From NCBI GenBank assembly GCA_943737045.1, contig CALSFV010000002.1, positions 992,001 through 1,056,000 on the forward strand: 64,000 nucleotides of DNA, written 5' to 3'. Both the position numbers and the translations under genes were made by a program. Source of the DNA: Parapristionchus giblindavisi (Eukaryota > Nematoda > Chromadorea > Rhabditida > Diplogasteridae). Below are positions 10,101 to 25,172 of this stretch, one piece after another. How positions within the stretch are numbered: position 1 is the stretch's first letter; every line of letters starts with the position of its first letter. The notes under the pieces are model-generated. The model did not search any database. It saw only the letters and a program-made list of their open reading frames with translations, and was not told where the DNA came from.

Positions 10101-13100
10101 CATAGTATATCACTCGCTGAGAATCATTGGCAATTTGACTTGTAACGAACTGTTTTGTACCAAAAACAGAGAGTACTGAAGGATAAATTTACATATTGGC
10201 CGTACTGACCACTTTGAAATAGTTTATCTTATTCAGAATTTTTCGCTCTTTCATTTGGTATATGACACGATAGGTTTCATTTTCATTTTCACATTTCTCA
10301 AGTTATCTTGATCATATCAGAGTAAAAGCTACTTTTGTACTTCGATCATTATAGCAGCAGTAAAATATTACAGATTGACATGACCTGAAGTGTGTCTCAT
10401 TCAGAATTTTTTCCTCTTTCACATAGTATATCACTCGCTGAGTATCATTGCCAATTTGACTTGTAACGAACTGTTTTGTACCAAAAACAGAGAGTACTGA
10501 AAGATAAATTTACATATTGGCCGTACTGACCACTTTGAAATAGTTTATCTTATTCAGAATTTTTCGCTCTTTCATTTGGTATATGACACGATAGGTTTCA
10601 TTTTCATTTTCACATTTCTCAAGTTATCTTGATCATATCATAGTAAAAGCTACTTTTGTACTTCGATCATTATAACAGCAGTAAAATATTACAGATTGAC
10701 ATGACCTGAAGTGTGTCTCATTCAGAATTTTTTTCTCTTTCACATAGTATATCACTCGCTGAGAATCATTGGCAATTTGACTTGTAACGAACTGTTTTGT
10801 ACCAAAAACAGAGAGTACTGAAAGATAAATTTACATATTGGCCGTACTGACCACTTTGAAATAGTTTATCTTATTCAGAATTTTTCGCTCTTTCATTTGG
10901 TATATGACACGATAGGTTTCATTTTCATTTTCACATTTCTCAAGTTATCTTGATCAAATCAGAGTAAAAGCTACTTTTGTACTTCGATCATTATAACAGC
11001 AGTAAAATATTACAGATTGACATGACCTGAAGTGTGTCTCATTCAGAATTTTTTCCTCTTTCACATAGTATATCACTCGCTGAGTATCATTGCCAATTTG
11101 ACTTGTAACGAACTGTTTTGTACCAAAACAGAGAGTACTGAAAGATAAATTTACATATTGGCCGTACTGACCACTTTGAAATAGTTTATCTTATTCAGAA
11201 TTTTTCGCTCTTTCATTTGGTATATGACACGATAGGTTTCATTTTCATTTTCACATTTCTCAAGTTATCTTGATCATATCATAGTAAAAGCTACTTTTGT
11301 ACTTCGATCATTATAACAGCAGTAAAATATTACAGATTGACATGACCTGAAGTGTGTCTCATTCAGAATTTTTTTCTCTTTCACATAGTATATCACTCGC
11401 TGAGAATCATTGGCAATTTGACTTGTAACGAACTGTTTTGTACCAAAAACAGAGAGTACTGAAGGATAAATTTACATATTGGCCGTACTGACCACTTTGA
11501 AATAGTTTATCTTATTCAGAATTTTTCGCTCTTTCATTTGGTATATGACACGATAGGTTTCATTTTCATTTTCACATTTCTCAAGTTATCTTGATCATAT
11601 CAGAGTAAAAGCTACTTTTGTACTTCGATCATTATAGCAGCAGTAAAATATTACAGATTGACATGACCTGAAGTGTGTCTCATTCAGAATTTTTTCCTCT
11701 TTCACATAGTATATCACTCGCTGAGTATCATTGCCAATTTGACTTGTAACGAACTGTTTTGTACCAAAAACAGAGAGTACTGAAAGATAAATTTACATAT
11801 TGGCCGTACTGACCACTTTGAAATAGTTTATCTTATTCAGAATTTTTCGCTCTTTCATTTGGTATATGACACGATAGGTTTCATTTTCATTTTCACATTT
11901 CTCAAGTTATCTTGATCATATCATAGTAAAAGCTACTTTTGTACTTCGATCATTATAACAGCAGTAAAATATTACAGATTGACATGACCTGAAGTGTGTC
12001 TCATTCAGAATTTTTTTCTCTTTCACATAGTATATCACTCGCTGAGAATCATTGGCAATTTGACTTGTAACGAACTGTTTTGTACCAAAAACAGAGAGTA
12101 CTGACAGATAAATTTACATATTGGCCGTACTGACCACTTTGAAATAGTTTATCTTATTCAGAATTTTTCGCTCTTTCATTTGGTATATGACACGATAGGT
12201 TTCATTTTCATTTTCACATTTCTCAAGTTATCTTGATCAAATCAGAGTAAAAGCTACTTTTGTACTTCGATCATTATAACAGCAGTAAAATATTACAGAT
12301 TGACATGACCTGAAGTGTGTCTCATTCAGAATTTTTTCCTCTTTCACATAGTATATCACTCGCTGAGTATCATTGCCAATTTGACTTGTAACGAACTGTT
12401 TTGTACCAAAACAGAGAGTACTGAAAGATAAATTTACATATTGGCCGTACTGACCACTTTGAAATAGTTTATCTTATTCAGAATTTTTCGCTCTTTCATT
12501 TGGTATATGACACGATAGGTTTCATTTTCATTTTCACATTTCTCAAGTTATCTTGATCATATCATAGTAAAAGCTACTTTTGTACTTCGATCATTATAAC
12601 AGCAGTAAAATATTACAGATTGACATGACCTGAAGTGTGTCTCATTCAGAATTTTTTTCTCTTTCACATAGTATATCACTCGCTGAGAATCATTGGCAAT
12701 TTGACTTGTAACGAACTGTTTTGTACCAAAAACAGAGAGTACTGAAGGATAAATTTACATATTGGCCGTACTGACCACTTTGAAATAGTTTATCTTATTC
12801 AGAATTTTTCGCTCTTTCATTTGGTATATGACACGATAGGTTTCATTTTCATTTTCACATTTCTCAAGTTATCTTGATCATATCAGAGTAAAAGCTACTT
12901 TTGTACTTCGATCATTATAGCAGCAGTAAAATATTACAGATTGACATGACCTGAAGTGTGTCTCATTCAGAATTTTTTCCTCTTTCACATAGTATATCAC
13001 TCGCTGAGTATCATTGCCAATTTGACTTGTAACGAACTGTTTTGTACCAAAAACAGAGAGTACTGAAAGATAAATTTACATATTGGCCGTACTGACCACT

Positions 13101-16100
13101 TTGAAATAGTTTATCTTATTCAGAATTTTTCGCTCTTTCATTTGGTATATGACACGATAGGTTTCATTTTCATTTTCACATTTCTCAAGTTATCTTGATC
13201 ATATCATAGTAAAAGCTACTTTTGTACTTCGATCATTATAACAGCAGTAAAATATTACAGATTGACATGACCTGAAGTGTGTCTCATTCAGAATTTTTTT
13301 CTCTTTCACATAGTATATCACTCGCTGAGAATCATTGGCAATTTGACTTGTAACGAACTGTTTTGTACCAAAAACAGAGAGTACTGAAAGATAAATTTAC
13401 ATATTGGCCGTACTGACCACTTTGAAATAGTTTATCTTATTCAGAATTTTTCGCTCTTTCATTTGGTATATGACACGATAGGTTTCATTTTCATTTTCAC
13501 ATTTCTCAAGTTATCTTGATCAAATCAGAGTAAAAGCTACTTTTGTACTTCGATCATTATAACAGCAGTAAAATATTACAGATTGACATGACCTGAAGTG
13601 TGTCTCATTCAGAATTTTTTCCTCTTTCACATAGTATATCACTCGCTGAGTATCATTGCCAATTTGACTTGTAACGAACTGTTTTGTACCAAAACAGAGA
13701 GTACTGAAAGATAAATTTACATATTGGCCGTACTGACCACTTTGAAATAGTTTATCTTATTCAGAATTTTTCGCTCTTTCATTTGGTATATGACACGATA
13801 GGTTTCATTTTCATTTTCACATTTCTCAAGTTATCTTGATCATATCATAGTAAAAGCTACTTTTGTACTTCGATCATTATAACAGCAGTAAAATATTACA
13901 GATTGACATGACCTGAAGTGTGTCTCATTCAGAATTTTTTTCTCTTTCACATAGTATATCACTCGCTGAGAATCATTGGCAATTTGACTTGTAACGAACT
14001 GTTTTGTACCAAAAACAGAGAGTACTGAAAGATAAATTTACATATTGGCCGTACTGACCACTTTGAAATAGTTTATCTTATTCAGAATTTTTCGCTCTTT
14101 CATTTGGTATATGACACGATAGGTTTCATTTTCATTTTCACATTTCTCAAGTTATCTTGATCAAATCAGAGTAAAAGCTACTTTTGTACTTCGATCATTA
14201 TAACAGCAGTAAAATATTACAGATTGACATGACCTGAAGTGTGTCTCATTCAGAATTTTTTCCTCTTTCACATAGTATATCACTCGCTGAGTATCATTGC
14301 CAATTTGACTTGTAACGAACTGTTTTGTACCAAAACAGAGAGTACTGAAAGATAAATTTACATATTGGCCGTACTGACCACTTTGAAATAGTTTATCTTA
14401 TTCAGAATTTTTCGCTCTTTCATTTGGTATATGACACGATAGGTTTCATTTTCATTTTCACATTTCTCAAGTTATCTTGATCATATCATAGTAAAAGCTA
14501 CTTTTGTACTTCGATCATTATAACAGCAGTAAAATATTACAGATTGACATGACCTGAAGTGTGTCTCATTCAGAATTTTTTTCTCTTTCACATAGTATAT
14601 CACTCGCTGAGAATCATTGGCAATTTGACTTGTAACGAACTGTTTTGTACCAAAAACAGAGAGTACTGAAGGATAAATTTACATATTGGCCGTACTGACC
14701 ACTTTGAAATAGTTTATCTTATTCAGAATTTTTCGCTCTTTCATTTGGTATATGACACGATAGGTTTCATTTTCATTTTCACATTTCTCAAGTTATCTTG
14801 ATCATATCAGAGTAAAAGCTACTTTTGTACTTCGATCATTATAGCAGCAGTAAAATATTACAGATTGACATGACCTGAAGTGTGTCTCATTCAGAATTTT
14901 TTCCTCTTTCACATAGTATATCACTCGCTGAGTATCATTGCCAATTTGACTTGTAACGAACTGTTTTGTACCAAAAACAGAGAGTACTGAAAGATAAATT
15001 TACATATTGGCCGTACTGACCACTTTGAAATAGTTTATCTTATTCAGAATTTTTCGCTCTTTCATTTGGTATATGACACGATAGGTTTCATTTTCATTTT
15101 CACATTTCTCAAGTTATCTTGATCATATCATAGTAAAAGCTACTTTTGTACTTCGATCATTATAACAGCAGTAAAATATTACAGATTGACATGACCTGAA
15201 GTGTGTCTCATTCAGAATTTTTTTCTCTTTCACATAGTATATCACTCGCTGAGAATCATTGGCAATTTGACTTGTAACGAACTGTTTTGTACCAAAAACA
15301 GAGAGTACTGAAAGATAAATTTACATATTGGCCGTACTGACCACTTTGAAATAGTTTATCTTATTCAGAATTTTTCGCTCTTTCATTTGGTATATGACAC
15401 GATAGGTTTCATTTTCATTTTCACATTTCTCAAGTTATCTTGATCATATCAGAGTAAAAGCTACTTTTGTACTTCGATCATTATAACAGCAGTAAAATAT
15501 TACAGATTGACATGACCTGAAGTGTGTCTCATTCAGAATTTTTTCCTCTTTCACATAGTATATCACTCGCTGAGTATCATTGCCAATTTGACTTGTAACG
15601 AACTGTTTTGTACCAAAACAGAGAGTACTGAAAGATAAATTTACATATTGGCCGTACTGACCACTTTGAAATTGTTTATCTTATTCAGAATTTTTCGCTC
15701 TTTCATTTGGTATATGACACGATAGGTTTCATTTTCATTTTCACATTTCTCAAGTTATCTTGATCATATCAGAGTAAAAGCTACTTTTGTACTTCGATCA
15801 TTATAGCAGCAGCAAAATATTACAGATTGACATGACCTGAAGTGTGTCTCATTCAGAATTTTTTCCTCTTTCAAATAGTATATCACTCGCTGAGTATCAT
15901 TGCCAATTTGACTTGTAACGAACTGTTTTGTACCAAAAACAGAGAGTACTGAAAGATAAATTTACATATTGGCCGTACTGACCACTTTGAAATAGTTTAT
16001 CTTATTCAGAATTTTTCGCTCTTTCATTTGGTATATGACACGATAGGTTTCATTTTCATTTTCAAATTTCTCAAGTTATCTTGATCATATCAGAGTAAAA

Positions 16101-19100
16101 GCTACTTTTGTACTTCGATCATTATAACAGCAGTAAAATATTACAGATTGACAAGACCTGAATTGTGTCTCATTCAGAATTTTTTCCTCTTTCACATAGT
16201 ATATCACTCGCTGAGTATCATTGACAATTTGACTTGTAACGAACTGTTTTGTACCAGAAACGGAGAGTACTGAAAGATAAATTTACATATTGGCCGTACT
16301 GACCACTTTGAAATAGTTTATCTTATTCAGAATTTTTCGCTCTTTCATTTGGTAAATGACACGATAGGTTTCATTTTCATTTTCACATTTCTCAAGTTAT
16401 CTTGATCATATCAGAGTAAAAGCTACTTTTGTACTTCGATCATTATAGCAGCAGCAAAATATTACAGATTGACATGACCTGAAGTGTGTCTCATTCAGAA
16501 TTTTTTCCTCTTTCAAATAGTATATCACTCGCTGAGTATCATTGCCAATTTGACTTGTAACGAACTGTTTTGTACCAAAAACAGAGAGTACTGAAAGATA
16601 AATTTACATATTGGCCGTACTGACCACTTTGAAATAGTTTATCTTATTCAGAATTTTTCGCTCTTTCATTTGGTATATGACACGATAGGTTTCATTTTCA
16701 TTTTCAAATTTCTCAAGTTATCTTGATCATATCAGAGTAAAAGCTACTTTTGTACTTCGATCATTATAACAGCAGTAAAATATTACAGATTGACAAGACC
16801 TGAATTGTGTCTCATTCAGAATTTTTTCCTCTTTCACATAGTATATCACTCGCTGAGTATCATTGACAATTTGACTTGTAACGAACTGTTTTGTACCAGA
16901 AACGGAGAGTACTGAAAGATAAATTTACATATTGGCCGTACTGACCACTTTGAAATAGTTTATCTTATTCAGAATTTTTCGCTCTTTCATTTGGTAAATG
17001 ACACGATAGGTTTCATTTTCATTTTCACATTTCTCAAGTTATCTTGATCATATCAGAGTAAAAGCTACTTTTGTACTTCGATCATTATAGCAGCAGTAAA
17101 ATATTACAGATTGACATGACCTGAAGTGTGTCTCATTCAGAATTTTTTCCTCTTTCACATAGTATATCACTCGCTGAGTATCATTGCCAATTTGACTTGT
17201 AACGAACTGTTTTGTACCAAAAACAGAGAGTACTGAAAGATAAATTTACATATTGGCCGTACTGACCACTTTGAAATAGTTTATCTTATTCAGATTTTTT
17301 CGCTCTTTCATTTGGTATATGACACGATAGGTTTCATTTTCATTTTCAAATTTCTCAAGTTATCTTGATCATATCAGAGTAAAAGCTACTTTTGTACTTC
17401 GATCATTATAACAGCAGTAAAATATTACAGATTGACAAGACCTGAAGTGTGTCTCATTCAGAATTTTTTCCTCTTTCACATAGTATATCACTCGCTGAGT
17501 ATCATTGCCAATTTGACTTGTAACGAACTGTTTTGTACCAGAAACAGAGAGTACTGAAAGATAAATTTACATATTGGTCGTACTGACCACTTTGAAATAG
17601 TTTATCTTATTCAGAATTTTTCGCTCTTTCATTTGGTATATGACACGATAGGTTTCATTTTCATTTTCACATTTCTCAAGTTATCTTGATCATATCAGAG
17701 TAAAAGCTACTTTTGTACTTCGATCATTATAACAGCAGTAAAATATTACAGATTGACATGACCTGAAGTGTGTCTCATTCAGAATTTTTTCCTCTTTCAC
17801 ATAGTATATCACTCGCTGAGTATCATTGCCAATTTGACTTGTAACGAACTGTTTTGTACCAAAACAGAGAGTACTGAAAGATAAATTTACATATTGGCCG
17901 TACTGACCACTTTGAAATAGTTTATCTTATTCAGAATTTTTCGCTCTTTCATTTGGTATATGACACGATAGGTTTCATTTTCATTTTCACATTTCTCAAG
18001 TTATCTTGATCATATCAGAGTAAAAGCTACTTTTGTACTTCGATCATTATAGCAGCAGTAAAATATTACAGATTGACATGACCTGAAGTGTGTCTCATTC
18101 AGAATTTTTTCCTCTTTCACATAGTATATCACTCGCTGAGTATCATTGCCAATTTGACTTGTAACGAACTGTTTTGTACCAAAAACAGAGAGTACTGAAA
18201 GATAAATTTACATATTGGCCGTACTGACCACTTTGAAATAGTTTATCCTATTCAGAATTTTTCGCTCTTTCATTTGGTATATGACACGATAGGTTTCATT
18301 TTCATTTTCAAATTTCTCAAGTTATCTTGATCATATCAGAGTAAAAGCTACTTTTGTACTTCGATCATTATAGCAGCAGTAAAATATTACAGATCGACAT
18401 GACCTGAAGTGTGTCTCATTCAGAATTTTTTCCTCTTTCACATAGTATATCACTCGCTGAGTATCATTGCCAATTTGACTTGTAACGAACTGTTTTGTAC
18501 CAAAACAGAGAGTACTGAAAGATAAATTTACATATTGGCCGTACTGACCACTTTGAAATAGTTTATCCTATTCAGAATTTTTCGCTCTTTCATTTGGTAT
18601 ATGACACGATAGGTTTCATTTTCATTTTCACATTTCTCAAGTTATCTTGATCATATCAGAGTAAAAGCTACTTTTGTACTTCGATCATTATAGCAGCAGT
18701 AAAATATTACAGATTGACATGACCTGAAGTGTGTCTCATTCAGAATTTTTTCCTCTATCACATAGTATATCACTCGCTGAGTATCATTGCCAATTTGACT
18801 TGTAACGAACTGTTTTGTACCAAAAACAGAGAGTACTGAAAGATAAATTTACATATTGGCCGTACTGACCACTTTGAAATAGTTTATCTTATTCAGAATT
18901 TTTCGCTCTTTCATTTGGTAAATGACACGATAGGTTTCATTTTCATTTTCACATTTCTCAAGTTATCTTGATCATATCAGAGTAAAAGCTACTTTTGTAC
19001 TTCGATCATTATAGCAGCAGTAAAATATTACAGATTGACATGACCTGAAGTGTGTCTCATTCAGAATTTTTTCCTCTTTCACATAGTATATCACTCGCTG

Positions 19101-22100
19101 AGTATCATTGCCAATTTGACTTGTAACGAACTGTTTTGTACCAAAAACAGAGAGTACTGAAAGATAAATTTACATATTGGCCGTACTGACCACTTTGAAA
19201 TAGTTTATCTTATTCAGATTTTTTCGCTCTTTCATTTGGTATATGACACGATAGGTTTCATTTTCATTTTCAAATTTCTCAAGTTATCTTGATCATATCA
19301 GAGTAAAAGCTACTTTTGTACTTCGATCATTATAACAGCAGTAAAATATTACAGATTGACAAGACCTGAAGTGTGTCTCATTCAGAATTTTTTCCTCTTT
19401 CACATAGTATATCACTCGCTGAGTATCATTGCCAATTTGACTTGTAACGAACTGTTTTGTACCAGAAACAGAGAGTACTGAAAGATAAATTTACATATTG
19501 GTCGTACTGACCACTTTGAAATAGTTTATCTTATTCAGAATTTTTCGCTCTTTCATTTGGTATATGACACGATAGGTTTCATTTTCATTTTCACATTTCT
19601 CAAGTTATCTTGATCATATCAGAGTAAAAGCTACTTTTGTACTTCGATCATTATAACAGCAGTAAAATATTACAGATTGACATGACCTGAAGTGTGTCTC
19701 ATTCAGAATTTTTTCCTCTTTCACATAGTATATCACTCGCTGAGTATCATTGCCAATTTGACTTGTAACGAACTGTTTTGTACCAAAACAGAGAGTACTG
19801 AAAGATAAATTTACATATTGGCCGTACTGACCACTTTGAAATAGTTTATCTTATTCAGAATTTTTCGCTCTTTCATTTGGTATATGACACGATAGGTTTC
19901 ATTTTCATTTTCACATTTCTCAAGTTATCTTGATCATATCAGAGTAAAAGCTACTTTTGTACTTCGATCATTATAGCAGCAGTAAAATATTACAGATTGA
20001 CATGACCTGAAGTGTGTCTCATTCAGAATTTTTTCCTCTTTCACATAGTATATCACTCGCTGAGTATCATTGCCAATTTGACTTGTAACGAACTGTTTTG
20101 TACCAAAAACAGAGAGTACTGAAAGATAAATTTACATATTGGCCGTACTGACCACTTTGAAATAGTTTATCCTATTCAGAATTTTTCGCTCTTTCATTTG
20201 GTATATGACACGATAGGTTTCATTTTCATTTTCAAATTTCTCAAGTTATCTTGATCATATCAGAGTAAAAGCTACTTTTGTACTTCGATCATTATAGCAG
20301 CAGTAAAATATTACAGATCGACATGACCTGAAGTGTGTCTCATTCAGAATTTTTTCCTCTTTCACATAGTATATCACTCGCTGAGTATCATTGCCAATTT
20401 GACTTGTAACGAACTGTTTTGTACCAAAACAGAGAGTACTGAAAGATAAATTTACATATTGGCCGTACTGACCACTTTGAAATAGTTTATCCTATTCAGA
20501 ATTTTTCGCTCTTTCATTTGGTATATGACACGATAGGTTTCATTTTCATTTTCACATTTCTCAAGTTATCTTGATCATATCAGAGTAAAAGCTACTTTTG
20601 TACTTCGATCATTATAGCAGCAGTAAAATATTACAGATTGACATGACCTGAAGTGTGTCTCATTCAGAATTTTTTCCTCTATCACATAGTATATCACTCG
20701 CTGAGTATCATTGCCAATTTGACTTGTAACGAACTGTTTTGTACCAAAAACAGAGAGTACTGAAAGATAAATTTACATATTGGCCGTACTGACCACTTTG
20801 AAATAGTTTATCTTATTCAGAATTTTTCGCTCTTTCATTTGGTATATGACACGATAGGTTTCATTTTCATTTTCACATTTCTCAAGTTATCTTGATCATA
20901 TCAGAGTAAAAGCTACTTTTGTACTTCGATCATTATAGCAGCAGTAAAATATTACAGATTGACATGACCTGAAGTGTGTCTCATTCAGAATTTTTTCCTC
21001 TATCACATAGTATATCACTCGCTGAGTATCATTGCCAATTTGACTTGTAACGAACTGTTTTGTACCAAAAACAGAGAGTACTGAAAGATAAATTTACATA
21101 TTGGCCGTACTGACCACTTTGAAATAGTTTATCTTATTCAGAATTTTTCGCTCTTTCATTTGGTATATGACACGATAGGTTTCATTTTCATTTTCAAATT
21201 TCTCAAGTTATCTTGATCATATCAGAGTAAAAGCTACTTTTGTACTTCGATCATTATAACAGCAGTAAAATATTACAGATTGACAAGACCTGAAGTGTGT
21301 CTCATTCAGAATTTTTTCCTCTTTCACATAGTATATCACTCGCTGAGTATCATTGCCAATTTGACTTGTAACGAACTGTTTTGTACCAAAAACAGAGAGT
21401 ACTGAAAGATAAATTTACATATTGGCCGTACTGACCACTTTGAAATAGTTTATCTTATTCAGAATTTTTCGCTCTTTCATTTGGTATATGACACGATAGG
21501 TTTCATTTTCATTTTCAAATTTCTCAAGTTATCTTGATCATATCAGAGTAAAAGCTACTTTTGTACTTCGATCATTATAGCAGCAGTAAAATATTACAGA
21601 TCGACATGACCTGAAGTGTGTCTCATTCAGAATTTTTTCCTCTTTCACATAGTATATCACTCGCTGAGTATCATTGCCAATTTGACTTGTAACGAACTGT
21701 TTTGTACCAAAACAGAGAGTACTGAAAGATAAATTTACATATTGGCCGTACTGACCACTTTGAAATAGTTTATCTTATTCAGAATTTTTCGCTCTTTCAT
21801 TTGGTATATGACACGATAGGTTTCATTTTCATTTTCACATTTCTCAAGTTATCTTGATCATATCAGAGTAAAAGCTACTTTTGTACTTCGATCATTATAG
21901 CAGCAGTAAAATATTACAGATTGACATGACCTGAAGTGTGTCTCATTCAGAATTTTTTCCTCTATCACATAGTATATCACTCGCTGAGTATCATTGCCAA
22001 TTTGACTTGTAACGAACTGTTTTGTACCAAAAACAGAGAGTACTGAAAGATAAATTTACATATTGGCCGTACTGACCACTTTGAAATAGTTTATCTTATT

Positions 22101-23573
22101 CAGAATTTTTCGCTCTTTCATTTGGTATATGACACGATAGGTTTCATTTTCATTTTCAAATTTCTCAAGTTATCTTGATCATATCAGAGTAAAAGCTACT
22201 TTTGTACTTCGATCATTATAACAGCAGTAAAATATTACAGATTGACAAGACCTGAAGTGTGTCTCATTCAGAATTTTTTCCTCTTTCACATAGTATATCA
22301 CTCGCTGAGTATCATTGCCAATTTGACTTGTAACGAACTGTTTTGTACCAAAACAGAGAGTACTGAAAGATAAATTTACATATTGGCCGTACTGACCACT
22401 TTGAAATAGTTTATCTTATTCAGAATTTTTCGCTCTTTCATTTGGTATATGACACGATAGGTTTCATTTTCATTTTCACATTTCTCAAGTTATCTTGATC
22501 ATATCAGAGTAAAAGCTACTTTTGTACTTCGATCATTATAGCAGCAGTAAAATATTACAGATTGACATGACCTGAAGTGTGTCTCATTCAGAATTTTTTC
22601 CTCTATCACATAGTATATCACTCGCTGAGTATCATTGCCAATTTGACTTGTAACGAACTGTTTTGTACCAAAAACAGAGAGTACTGAAAGATAAATTTAC
22701 ATATTGGCCGTACTGACCACTTTGAAATAGTTTATCTTATTCAGAATTTTTCGCTCTTTCATTTGGTATATGACACGATAGGTTTCATTTTCATTTTCAA
22801 ATTTCTCAAGTTATCTTGATCATATCAGAGTAAAAGCTACTTTTGTACTTCGATCATTATAACAGCAGTAAAATATTACAGATTGACAAGACCTGAAGTG
22901 TGTCTCATTCAGAATTTTTTCCTCTTTCACATAGTATATCACTCGCTGAGTATCATTGCCAATTTGACTTGTAACGAACTGTTTTGTACCAAAAACAGAG
23001 AGTACTGAAAGATAAATTTACATATTGGCCGTACTGACCACTTTGAAATAGTTTATCTTATTCAGAATTTTTCGCTCTTTCATTTGGTATATGACACGAT
23101 AGGTTTCATTTTCATTTTCAAATTTCTCAAGTTATCTTGATCATATCAGAGTAAAAGCTACTTTTGTACTTCGATCATTATAACAGCAGTAAAATATTAC
23201 AGATTGACAAGACCTGAATTGTGTCTCATTCAGAATTTTTTCCTCTTTCACATAGTATATCACTCGCTGAGTATCATTGCCAATTTGACTTGTAACGAAC
23301 TGTTTTGTACCAAAAACGGAGAGTACTGAAAGATAAATTTACATATTGGCCGTACTGACCACTTTGAAATAGTTTATCTTATTCAGAATTTTTCGCTCTT
23401 TCATTTGGTATATGACACGATAGGTTTCATTTTCATTTTCACATTTCTCAAGTTATCTTGATCATATCAGAGTAAAAGCTACTTTTGTACTTCGATCATT
23501 ATAGCAGCAGTAAAATATTACAGATTGACATGACCTGAAGTGTGTCTCATTCAGAATTTTTTCCTCTTTCACA
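7150..23573. repeat. Satellite array, left part: 321-bp monomer, about 51 copies
   Basis: Head-to-tail monomers; the anchor AGTATATCAC-like site falls at 7215, 7536, 7857, 8178 and 8499, a 321-bp spacing. A common 320-bp variant lacks one A in ACCAAAAACAG. The monomer is AT-rich and has no open frame of useful length. Array-edge copies near 7150-7700 are the most diverged. From 10 to 15 kb a GAGAATCATTGGC variant recurs every 641-642 bp, i.e. a dimeric higher-order unit. A 1,924-bp six-monomer block is repeated at 17-21 kb. The sequence behaves like classical centromeric or heterochromatic satellite; that role is inferred. Confidence 0.97.
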
Positions 23574-24014
23574 ATAGCCCTTCCTTGTCTCTTCCGTGAG
23601 AGGTCGTTGCCTCCCTGGCTCCCTCTTTAAACTGGTCATTCAATTCTTTGTTTTGTATTGGCTTGCTTTTGCCCAATTGGAAACCGGTAGGAACTAAGCT
23701 CCTACGTCGGGGCGACACACTCCTCCTGCCCAGACGTTATAGTTTCACTCTTGCAGTTGTTAACTGAGGCAGTGTCGGTTATTGCACTCCTTGGGTCTTG
23801 CACAAGTTTAGCGGAAGAGATAAGTAGGGTCTGGCTCGACCAGATTTCAAATGATAGGTTGTTACACTCAATTTCTTTCGCGTTGATCTTTGATCTTTGC
23901 ACATAGTGTGCCTCTTTATCTCTGATCTCTCTCATCACTCTCATCTATCTGTCTGTCTACCCACCCTTCTTCCTATCTCTGATTGACCTTGATCCCTCTA
24001 ATCAATTTTCATAG
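23574..24014 (+). promoter_or_regulatory. LINE 5' UTR
   Basis: Pyrimidine-rich leader from the insertion junction to the ORF1 ATG. It contains a short hairpin (GTAGGA ... TCCTAC near 23688-23706) and repeated GATCTTTGATCT-like sequence near 23885-23900. Internal promoters are usual in this region for LINEs; no specific motif is proven. Confidence 0.5.
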
Positions 24015-25172
24015 ATGGGTAAGAATACAAGGAACACGTCGATCGATAAGATCGATGAACTAATCGAAGAAGTTCGACTTTGTCGATCGAGTATGCAAAA
24101 GGATGGTAAGGTGGTAAGCGAGCTTGTGCAACAACAAGCTAAACGTATTGATTCACTCGAGAGTCGATTATCCTCATCTGAGGACAAGATGGCGTTAGCC
24201 TTCAACACTCTTAGTGCTAGTCTAAATCTTCTGATTCAGACAGTAGATCGGCAAACTAGACTACTATCTCGCTCATCACTTCAGTCGGTTGTCTCATCCA
24301 CTCTATCCACATCTCACGTTATCAGCGATAAGGCTTCTCGTGTCGTCCTCGTCGGAATTCCTGAACGTGCTACTGAGGCAGAGACTGAGACTGCGGATCG
24401 TGAGTTGCTATCCCGTATGCTTGCCACCATTGGTGATCCAGCCTTGTCAGACTTAGCGGGTTCCATATCTCTCAAAAGGCATCCGCCCACAAAAAATCCC
24501 AAGTCTGACAGAGCTCGGGTCATTAAGGTTCAATTTCCTTGTCTTAAATCTCGTGACAGTTTCTTCTCTCTTGGTCGTAAGCATCGCGTTGCTCGGCTGG
24601 GTGGTTCGGTTCATTCTTATCTCAGACCGGACTACACAGCTGATCAGCTCGAGACTGATCGATCCCTGAGGAAAGAAGCTGGAATCATGAATGCCACAGC
24701 GGGGCAATTGGAGTACGTAGTTCGTGATCTAAAAATAGTCAGACTATCGACTCCAAGAGCACTTCCTCCTCGGTCACTCGAAGCCATTCAAAAGAAGGGC
24801 GACAGTGGTCGTGGTAACGGAAACCCTTGGTCTGACCTTGGTGTTCATGATTCATCTCACAATCGTGTTCCCAACTGGGAATCCCTTGTCTCTTATCCAC
24901 CTCTATCAAATCCCGGATCTGTCGCCGCATCTGCTTTTGGTTTGGGTACCGTTCCAAAACGTGGTCGGCCAAAAAGCCAGGGCAGAGGTGGTATCAGATC
25001 TAACTCACTTAGCACGCTTCGCTCAAATAGCAAGAGGCCTCATCTGTCTACGTCGCCCCTTAATACATCTCCTACTGCTGCTCCTAATGGTCCCAAGAAG
25101 GCCAATACTCAATCTGTCTTATCTCCTGTAGTTGCTAGTAATGCTCCTTCCCCAACTCATTCACATATGTAG
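24015..25172 (+). CDS. LINE ORF1 protein (coiled coil plus RRM-like region)
   Basis: A 385-residue RNA-binding, chaperone-type ORF1 protein that would coat the element RNA. Residues 1-90 are a heptad-rich coiled coil (IDKIDELIEEVRL, QQQAKRIDSLESRLSSSEDK). Residues about 108-245 look like the RRM-like/C-terminal domain pair of LINE ORF1 proteins (VVLVGIPE, RARVIKVQFP, LRPDYTADQLETDRSLRKEA, LEYVVRDLKIVRL). Residues 250-385 are a basic, Ser/Pro-rich disordered tail. No CCHC zinc knuckles are seen. The last sense codon is ATG, directly followed by TAG at 25170-25172, and the same frame continues open into ORF2. The similarity to nematode LINE ORF1 is from memory and not tested. Confidence 0.85.
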   Translation: MGKNTRNTSIDKIDELIEEVRLCRSSMQKDGKVVSELVQQQAKRIDSLESRLSSSEDKMALAFNTLSASLNLLIQTVDRQTRLLSRSSLQSVVSSTLSTSHVISDKASRVVLVGIPERATEAETETADRELLSRMLATIGDPALSDLAGSISLKRHPPTKNPKSDRARVIKVQFPCLKSRDSFFSLGRKHRVARLGGSVHSYLRPDYTADQLETDRSLRKEAGIMNATAGQLEYVVRDLKIVRLSTPRALPPRSLEAIQKKGDSGRGNGNPWSDLGVHDSSHNRVPNWESLVSYPPLSNPGSVAASAFGLGTVPKRGRPKSQGRGGIRSNSLSTLRSNSKRPHLSTSPLNTSPTAAPNGPKKANTQSVLSPVVASNAPSPTHSHM

